Part shown: piece after piece, positions 1-9,700 of the stretch
How the letters are laid out: each line of letters starts with the position of its first letter
How positions within the stretch are numbered: the stretch's first letter is position 1
Source: a virus
DNA: 51,605 nucleotides
IMG/VR virus record: IMGVR_UViG_3300027736_000069
Coordinates: 1-51,605 of that record
Strand: one strand, 5' to 3'
Position numbers and translations under genes: made by a program
Notes under the pieces: generated by a model
What the model saw: the letters and a program-made list of their open reading frames with translations, nothing else
Database searches by the model: none
Told to the model about the DNA's origin: nothing

Positions 1-40
1 AAGATTGCCCACTAACAACCAATACAATATACTTTCCCTA

Positions 41-76
41 ACCCTAGACTTGCCAAGAAAAAAGCAAGTCTAGGGT
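41..76. repeat. 13-bp perfect inverted repeat (strong hairpin)
   Basis: Bases 41-53 (ACCCTAGACTTGC) are the exact reverse complement of 64-76, with a 10-base A-rich loop on the plus strand. Neither strand shows a clean U-tract after the stem, so it is not a textbook Rho-independent terminator. It could be a processing site or a terminus-related structure upstream of the tRNA if the genome is circular. Confidence 0.75.
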
Positions 77-513
77 AGGACTCTATTATGAACTAATATG
101 AGTTTAATCCTCATACATTCATAAAGAGAAGATACTAGTATTTTCCGAACCTATGTCGCTGTATGCGCTTACCGAAGTGCCATATCTTAACGATATAAAT
201 ATCCTTGCATACTTTCGTATGGGAATGGGACATTATATCCTAGCATAGGATAATACTACTGAAGTCATCGGTCATCGTATGGTACATTTGGCATCCCATT
301 GACGATCATTCGCCCCCGTGGGCTATCCGATTGCATAATATACATTGAATCGTCGTGGGGCTATCGTTCCTTCCCAAAGTGTAGACGATGGGATAGGTCG
401 ATATTCGACGAAATCAAATGAAGTTTGAAAGCCCTATGGCAATTCTACCCTTGTCAAATGATAAATAGTCTACTCAATGCGACAGATTGACCGTTATCGG
501 ACACACCGTAGTA

Positions 514-591
514 CCCCCCCCCCCCCCCCTATGGTGACCCCCACCGCTTGGAAGGGGGGAAGGAGGGGGGGTTGGGGGAGAGGAAAGGGGG
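514..591 (+). repeat. 16-C homopolymer followed by a G-quadruplex-type tract
   Basis: Bases 514-529 are sixteen consecutive C residues. The same strand then carries G runs at 554-559 (6), 565-571 (7), 574-578 (5) and 587-591 (5), separated by spacers of 5, 2 and 8 bases, which fits an intramolecular G-quadruplex motif. C and G runs on one strand could also pair as a long GC hairpin. This is striking in an AT-rich genome. The exact length of the C tract should be treated cautiously because homopolymers are error-prone in sequencing. Confidence 0.8.
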
Positions 592-795
592 ATGGACCCC
601 CAAATAAATCTTTGACCCCTAAGTCGATTGATAAAACAGGCGGTATTCTTACACAAAGAGGGTTTATAGGGGTGAAATTGACTAGGGACACTAAAGAACT
701 AGGTACTAAAGACGATGTTTTAACCTAATCATATCAACTTTACAGTCAATAACCTTAGGTTATACTTAGGTCCTTTACTATAAGCCCCAACTTTA

Positions 796-3700
796 CTACT
801 TCTTACTGGTCCTACCTAGTAAATCAGCGAGTAGTGGCGACACTCCCTTGGGTTTAAAGACTGATTTGGGTGGTTGGGGTGTGATTTTGTCAAGATTTCG
901 TAAGCGTTCTTCCTCTATCTGCCTTGCTTTAGAAATATCAAAAGGTTTTTCTACGTTAATAGGTGTCGTAGATACTGAAGGCTTACTAACACCATTAGCT
1001 CTTGCTCCCTGACTATAAGCGTATGGGTTAGATTTCATTTGTACCAGATTCTGGAACTCCATGAAAGCTGATTTGTCATCGAGATCTGCTAACTCCTCAA
1101 AGACTCTAGCAGGAAAGGACAGAGGGGATCTGTTGTAGGGTACAATCGACTGTGCCACATCGGTTACACCTTGTAATACCTTACCGTTAACCATTTTAGA
1201 AACGCCCTTAGCAGCCGTAGCTAGGTTGTTAGACAAAGAAGACTGACCGATGCCACCAAAATTAGTAGAATCTATTACACTCTGTATTCCTTTGCTTACT
1301 CCACCCTTAGTTGTTGAGAACGTAGCGTTCATCATTGCTTGTAAAACTGGTTGGAAGGAGCCAACAAGAGGAAGTCTAGAAGCTATCCTTACTATAAGAG
1401 ATGTAGGATCTTTTTTAAATTCTTCTATGATATCTTCCATAGATCTACCGTTAGACCAATCTAGTAATAGCTTAGTTATAATTTCTGCGGTAGCAGCATA
1501 GACAAGTCCCCCAACCAAAAGACCAACTGTTCCTCTTTCGGCTGCGTTTAACACCGTGTTATCATGCCAAGCTCTCATCCAATTAGTTAAAGCGTTTGTA
1601 AGCTTACCTGTTTCGGTAAAAGACTGAACGTTCTCTACTTTGTTTAAACCAAACCCATAAGAAGATACTCTCTTTCTAATTAAGTTTTCAATTCCATATC
1701 TATATTGGGACACAACGTCATAATACAAATCTGGATCAATTGGTGGTTTTTCCATCTTACGTAAATCGTTAGTTAAATTACTAAGCTCTACAAAATCTAA
1801 CCTGTTGTGTAATGCTCCAAGTTTTCTTAGTCCCCACGCTAAAGCGTTTGCTCTTTCAGTGGAAGTAATACCAACCATAACAAGTTTAATAGCTTCAAAC
1901 TCATTGATACCGTTTCGTCTAGCAATTTCTTTAAATTTTCTTGTTAATTTCTTTTCAGCAACAACTTCAGTATAAGATTCAATTCTTAAACCATTCATCT
2001 CTTCTCTATTAGCCACATCTGACCATTCAGTTAACCATGAAACTAATTTACCGTTCTTTGAACCAGTAAGGAATTTATTAAAACCACCAACAAATCTAGT
2101 TTTTCCTAGGGAACGAACAAACTGAGTGTTACTTTGCAAACTACCGATCATAAGTGCAAACTTAGACCCCTTTGATAAGAAATTAGTAACACCACTAAGA
2201 GGACCAGTAGCTCTTTCTTTTGAATTCCAAATACTACCATAAGAAACTCCACCAAAAGCTGTATTACTTTCGCTGTTGTCACCGTTTGTCCAAGCGTGTG
2301 TATGATCTCTTTGTTGGTCTTCTAAAGCTGTAATCAAATCATCTACTTGGAATTTTATAGCTGGGTTTTTTCTATCCCATACTTTTAATAGGTTTAAAAT
2401 TACCTGAATAGTTCTAATAGGAACAGACAAACCATAACCATCTTTACTATTTTTTACTATCTCTATTAAGACTTCTGGTAAAGATGACTTACCCCAAACA
2501 ATACCTTGAAGAGCAATCATAGACCTAGCACTCTTAGCTAAGTTATCACTTATCATACCACCAGCAGAGATATTAGATGGCAATGTTCCATTAGCTTCAG
2601 CGTAAAGCCAATAAAGCCTAGTCATTCCTTCTTTAAGACTTGTGTATAAAAATTCTTTTTGCTTTACAGAGAGCTGTTGACTATTTTTAATACCATCTTT
2701 AGCAATGTTTTCAAGTTCAATAAGAACATTTACTGGTTTTGTTGTCATCTCTAGACCAGGAATAGATTGAAATGTCTCTAATACCTTGAGATCAACCCCT
2801 CTATTAAACAACCACAGTTGATAAATAGCCCTAATATCATTCCGAACATAAGCTTTAATAGTAGGATCACCCATAACTTCTTCTGGTGTTAGATTCTGAA
2901 CTGTAGTTTGAACCCTAGGATCATCATTAGGTGCTATGTCTGGTCTACCATTTATAAGTTTTCCTGAATCTCTTCTATATCTTCCAGAGTTTGCCTTGTA
3001 ATCAAGCAACTCAGACATCTCTCTGAGAGTTAATGTTTCGTTTTTTAAATATGATTGCCACTTAGGTAACATATTTGTATTATCTCCCCTAACAGTAGAT
3101 AAATATATGTCTCGATCTTCGGGACTTAAGTCAAAAAGATTCTCAGGATTTCTATAAACACGAACAGTATCACCTTCAGTAATAGTAAACACACCATCGT
3201 TAAATTGTTTACGTATTTGTGCTTTTAAAGAAGCAACACTCTTCTGCCAAGTAGTCAAACTATGTTCCGTAATAAATAAATTCTTAAGAGAAGCAGCGTT
3301 AAGTGGCGTTGTCTTACCAGCATCAGCTAAAATTCTATCACGTGTAAACAATGTGTTAACATTCTCTATATCTAAAATACCCAACACAATTAAAGTGTTT
3401 GTATCTAGGGGCATATCAGAAGAACCCTTGTTTTTTCTTGTTTTACTAATTACTCTAGCTTTTTCCCAAGCTTTTAATAGTATTTCTCTATCTGTTGGGG
3501 TCATTTCTCTAAGTTTATTGCCATCAATCTGAACTGGAAAGTGTGTTAAAGGATCACCATCAGTAAGATCTGGAGATACCCACTTTGTTTTTCTTTCTAA
3601 ACCAAAGATTTGTTTGTTCCTAACGATCTGTTCTTCTCTTAACAGAGATAATAAGTTAACGAGTGTTTTTACTTCAGCTGTATCAGCTGTAGTTTTTAAA

Positions 3701-6700
3701 GTTGTTTTTAAATCACCAATAGAAACATCTTTACCAGCTCTAAACATCTCAATATAAAGCCAAGCAACATTATTCTGGTAAGATATTTTACCAAGTTTGT
3801 TTAGTGTTTCTTCTATTCTATCAGAAAGCCTTCTTAAGTGAATAATAGAACTCTTTATCTCATTGACAGATCTCAAAACAGACCTAAGTGGAGCAGAGTT
3901 TGGAGCTACTAATGTAGAAGTAACTATACGGGTATCATCAAAAAGATGAGATAAGAAACTTACAACCTTTATTAAACTTCTAAAGGTATCTCCTGCTTGT
4001 TGTTTATGTTGAATAGCGTTTTGAGTGTTACTCATCAAAGCTCTCCACCAATTACGATTAGCTCTTTCATCTCCCCCAAAGAAGAAACTAATCCAATTAT
4101 TTTGACGAACTGAACGAACAGCCCTATCATCCATAATATCAATAAGAAGCTGTGTCTCATCTCTAGCTACAGTTGATTTATCAATTGGTGAATCCTTATT
4201 AACGTTCTCAGATAACTCAGCAGCTTTTCTAACTTCTATAGGCTTAGCCTCTAACTTGTTTTCATACTTTGAAAGCAACTCTAAAACTTTAGATGTATCT
4301 CTATGTAGTTTAACAAGAGGCTTACCTTCTTTATTTAACGTAATTCTAACAGCATCTTCTGAAATAGGAGGATAAAATTGTTGTGGACTATATGAACTTT
4401 GCTCTGTAACAACAGTTGCAGCTTCTCTATAGATTTGACTTGTGCTTTTGTATTTGGTTTTACCTTTTACACTTACCATTAAAGCTTCTTCAGATGCTTT
4501 AATTTTATCTACAGCAACCCAAAACATACTAACCACGTCTTCTGATCCAAACCTAATTCTATTCATTTCCATTATCTTAGCATTTAACATAACAAAATCT
4601 CCCCACATAACTTTAAAGCTATCTGTTATAATTAAAGCTATATCTGAAATTTCTTTGTTACCTGTTGCCTTATTAAAAGCTTTTAACAAAACTCTAAAAG
4701 TAGAACCATCGGTTCCGTTATCTCTCAAACCATCATTGCCTTCAGTAAGCATTAGGGTAATTTTATCAATTGTAGATACAGCAGGAACAACAGAGCCACC
4801 TTCAATTTTTTGTGGTGACTTAGGTTTAACTATAGGTCTAGCAACTGGTATTGTTGAAACACCATCAGGAGCTACAGCTGTATCTGGTACAACAGTAGCT
4901 GGTTTTTTTGGTAAACTTTCAAACGTAACATACGAGCCATACTGCCATTTCATTTTATCAAACACATAAGTTACACCATACGCTTGGTTTTTTCTAGAGA
5001 GAAGCATAATGGTAACACCATCAATCTCTTCTTTTTTCATTACTTCTTTAAATAAAGTAACAGCTTCCTCTTCTTTTTCTTGTCTTAAAAGGATTCTAAC
5101 TTGGTTTAATAAATCTTCTCTATCAAAAAACTTAAATGGTTTATCTATAGAGTTTAAAACTCTTTCAATATTCTGTAATACAGGATGTGTCCTGCCGTCT
5201 AAATTACCAGCAGAGTAATAAGAATCGTTGGTTAAAGACCCAACTATTTGTCTAGAGGATTTTTGTGGAACAGCTACAGTAACCACAGCTTCAACCTCTT
5301 TAGTACCTAATAGTTTTTCAGCTACACCTAAAGGAATACTTGGTGTTAAATCTCCAACAACATTACCCGTAGTTAAAACAACAGCTTGAGTAACTTCCCC
5401 TGTATTTTTTAAATTACCAACAGGAACAGCTACATCTTTTGTTTTTTCAATTGTACTTGCAGACGTTGATTCATTAACAATATCTTCTATATTTGTTTCA
5501 ACAACCTTTGCTTTTTGTTTCTTAATAACAGAAGTTAGAATAGTCTTAGGTGTTTTAGGTGCTGGGGTTGTTTGATCAAAGGATAAAGAAGAATCCTCCA
5601 TAGCAGTAGCCATAGCTGCAAGTTGATTCCTAGTTGGGGTCTTTCCATTAGTATAGCTTTCTAGCATACCTTCTGGTAACTTTGCTTTAGCAGTGTCTTC
5701 TAACATTAATCTAACTCTTTTTTTAATATTTCCTACACTAAAACCAGAGCCAAAGCGAAGGGTTCCAGCTGTTGATATCTCATCATATGTTTTTCCTGCT
5801 ACAATTAATTGTTTAATATAAAGATCCTTTTCGCTTTTAAAGGAACTGAATTCAATAAGACCTAAAGCATCTCCTAATAAACTCTTTACTGATTGTGATT
5901 TAGCATCTGTTCTAAGTGAGCTTCCTCCAATAGAAGATACAATAAGTGATTCATCTACAACCGCCTGTATTTTTGAATCAACAACACCTAGATTTCCTGT
6001 ATTTTTACTACGGGAATACTCTTTACTAAACTGCTTAAAAGAATCACCTTTACTTTTAATAGCTTCTTGAAATGATTCTGTTATTAAAGGTACTTGTTCT
6101 GTTCTTTTTTTGTTTGCTTCTACTATTATCTCATTCTGTGTTTTCTTAAAATCTTCCCAGTTTGTTTTGTTTATACCAGAAGATCTTAATTTATTATCTT
6201 TCTTACCATCATCCATTAACTTATCAAAAACAGATTTTCTTAATCTGTTTAAGAAACGTTCCTTATTTATAAACTGACCCTCTGTGTCTTTAATTATTCT
6301 TTGAAGCTTCATATAAAAATTACCAACTGAATCATTAAAAGCATCTGAAAAATTCTGAGAATCTAATACAGTTGAAGATAATTTACTTCTTAATGATTCT
6401 CTTACCTTAGTTTCTAATGAAGAATCCTTTAAAATTTCTAAGGCTGCACTTTCTGTTATAGGTTCAATAACATCACCAGCAATTTCTTTTAGTGCTTTGT
6501 TTAAACCCATATTAATTCTAGTTACAGTACTTATTGTTTTTGGCGATGATAGTTTATTTACTTCGTTTATTGTTGTTGTTAAACCCTCTGGAGAAACAAC
6601 CCACGCATCTTCTGAAACTTTTTGTAGTACAAGACCACCAATATCTTCAAGAGAGGTAAGATCATTAAGTGTTACTTGCATCTCTTTAGATAACCCAATA

Positions 6701-9700
6701 GATTTATTTAGTAAATCTATAAATTGTTTCTTAGTGAGTGCTTGACTACCATCCTCTTTTGTCATTTTAGATATCTCATACATTCTACCTAAAATATTAA
6801 ACACTTCGTTTTTGTTTTGAGGGGTTTTAAAAACATTATCTTTTATACTTGACTCAAAACTTGACTCAAAATCATCAGATCGAATAGCCCCGAATGTATC
6901 TGAACGACCGCCAAATGTTTCTGGTATTCCTTTTATATAAGACGGTAAGATACGATCACTACCTAAAACCTCAGCAGCATAAGCTTCAGATACTAAAGAA
7001 TAATCTGCTGATACAAACTCTTCACCTGTATCTAGAATATAAAGAACATCTGAATTTTTACCATCTTCTATAAACAACTTACTTAGTTTCTTTAGGTTTG
7101 GGTTATTAACAGAAAAACCTTCAAGTTCAACACCATCCTTAATAAGCTTTTTGATATTACCGTTAGAAGCAATACCAAGATTATCTTTTAAAGGAGAGTA
7201 TTGATATAAAATACCTGAGTTTATTTCTTTTAATGCGTTGTTTACTGTTGTAAGTTGAATAGTACTAGGGTTATTTGCGTATACTATATTAAGCTGTGTG
7301 TTAATTTTAGTATCTGTTTCAAGTATTTTAATTAAATTAGCGGGTGAGAAGTATGTGTTGTTTGACACAAAGTTTACCATGTTAGGCGTATTTAAAAAAT
7401 AACTTAAGTAGGTGTTAGTAACTACAGATTCATTAGAAGAATTCTCTTTTAAGGTAAAAGCTTCTTTTAAATCAGCATAGGTAATATAACCGTGTCCTTG
7501 TTCTAGTTCTCTTAGAGTTGCTATAACAGGAACACTGAGGTTACTGTCATGCCTTTCAGCAGAATTAAGCAACAGATCTTTTAGTGTTCTTGAAACACTT
7601 TCGTTTGTTAGTGATACACCTAAAGATTTAAAATCATTTTTTACACCTTCTAATATGTTTTTAGATTCTACTTCTGAACTAATGTAATTTGTAAAAACAT
7701 AAGACTCATCTCCATCATCAAGTGCTTCTTTAGGTGCATTAAAAAAGACTTGCTTTCTTCCTTTGTGGAAAATACCTTTTTCAACATAAGTTAAGGATAG
7801 TAAAGGATCTAGTGTTGGTTGCTGACGTACAGCTGCGTCTGGATCTTCATCAACAGCCTTAACTAAAACAATCATTTTTTCTTCCCATGTCATACCAGGA
7901 AGTAATAAATCGTTATACTTTTTTGTTTCAAGACCGTTTCTTTGTAAGGCAAGCATGAACTCACCCTCAATATTAGTTAAATACTTTAAAGTAACCTCAT
8001 AGTTTTCTTTAAACCGTTCCATAAACAGAGCATCTCTGTTATTGTTTTTCATTTCAAAAGTTCGGGGCTTTGTACTAAACTCATAGTTTCCAACTGTTTT
8101 ATCTAATAGAGTACGTGCCTTTTCTATTAGTGTTACCTTTGCGTATTTGCGACCAAGGTAAAAACTATCTCCCTCTAACTTAGTATTTATTAAAGCATCT
8201 ATTGCATAGATATCATCTTTAAACAATCTATTTAATAACTGGAACTCTTCGTGAGTTATTTCTCCTATAAAATCTTTTAACTTGCTGTTTAAATCAGCTA
8301 ATACTTCTTTACTATTTTTGGTAAAAAGTACATACTTAAGTTCTTCTTTGTCTACTTTTTTCACAGCAGCAAGAACAGTATCTACAATTTGTTGTCTTCT
8401 TAGTAGTGGTTTTGAAGATTGTTCTAACTCATGTATAACATTTTTAACAATCCCATATACAGTACTTTCATGGATAGCTTTAGATGCTGAAAGACGCTCA
8501 TATAATTGCATTACATCCGCAGCAATATTACCAACCATCTCTAATAAAGCAGCCTGAATAACACCCTTGTTTTTTCCTAACTTAGAAAGGAATAAAGAAT
8601 AAGCTACTTCATTTACTAATAGATTACTAAAAACTTCAGCAAAAAGTTCTGCTGTGTTACTTGTTGTATAATTAACATTTTCTTTAGTAGCTCCAGCTAC
8701 TTCTATTAACTCTGCACGTAAATTTGGCATATCCTTAAACAACCTTCTTAGTCTAAACAAAGAAGTACCAGTAGCGTATAACTCATAAGCATGTCCAATC
8801 TCATGGGCAACAATTTTAACTCTGGTTAGGTTTCTATATTTCATCAAATTACCAATTGTAATTTCTCCTGTTACATTGTTAATTTGAGATCTTTGACCAG
8901 GAGTAATAGACATTCTTCTATCAAAACGTAAGGTAACTGTTGCAGCTAAGATAAAGTTTCTATCAGCTTCTGATATTAAACCGCTATCAACAAGTGTTTG
9001 AATTTGGTCATAGTGTGCTTTTACTACATCAACATATCCCTCAGCGTGTGTTAAAAAAGATGAAGGAGATTCTAATACACTAATTTGAGCTGCACGTTGT
9101 GCCTTTGTTAAAGCCCTTCCTTTTAATTTACCTAAAGCAATTCTTTTTATTGTAGCAACAACACCTGTTCCACTTAACATCTTTTCAATATCATCCAATA
9201 AACTTAAACGTTTCTCTGCACTTGCCACTACATTATCTGGTGTACTCTGTAAATCTTTTGCTATTGCTACAGTTATTGTTTGTACTTTTTCGGGAGTAGA
9301 AGATGAAACATCTAAAGGAGCTTTGGCTTGTTCTGGGTTATTACGACTACCTGTAGCTGCATCTAAAATACTAATCGCATCTTTTCTTGCTTTTTCTGAT
9401 ACACTAGAAATTCTTTCAACTCTGTTCTGTGTTTCCAGTTTAATTTTTTCACCAGCTAGTTGAGATTTAATATCCGCATGTATTTCTTCTCTACTTAAAA
9501 CAGGTCTCTCTAATAAAATAGGGGTAGTGTTTTCTTCGGGTCTTGTTAAAAATAAAGGAGAATCTTCTACTCTAGTAATAGATGGCTGAATTGGTGATGT
9601 GTTTTTACTTCTCTCAATACTAGCTATATTATCTGTTAGTATTATAGCTTTATCAATAGCTATTATTTTCTGTGAGGGAGTTAATGCATTATAACGACCA

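Larger units (their letters stand above)
1..795. other. Non-coding genome-end region with many short inverted repeats
   Basis: No credible gene is present; the short open frames here are antisense to each other and driven by the C and G tracts. The first 600 bases are clearly richer in GC than the adjacent 3,586-residue gene (about 52% in 301-360). Short perfect inverted repeats include 182-186/192-196, 208-212/217-221, 236-242/246-252 (TATCCTA-GCA-TAGGATA) and 397-401/405-409 (GTCGA-TAT-TCGAC). If the contig is circular, this stretch lies between the last late gene and the tRNA/early end, which is where early promoters, a terminator or packaging signals would be expected. That role is inferred; no promoter could be assigned with confidence. 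Confidence 0.6.

Noticed and set aside
477-728. Open frame of 83 codons on the plus strand (and antisense frames) across the C/G tracts
   Set aside because: Composition is forced by homopolymers, there is no ribosome site, and all other genes run on the minus strand.
4442-4969. 175-codon plus-strand frame opposite the giant gene
   Set aside because: Antisense shadow with hydrophobic bias caused by complementing Lys/Glu/Asn-rich codons.
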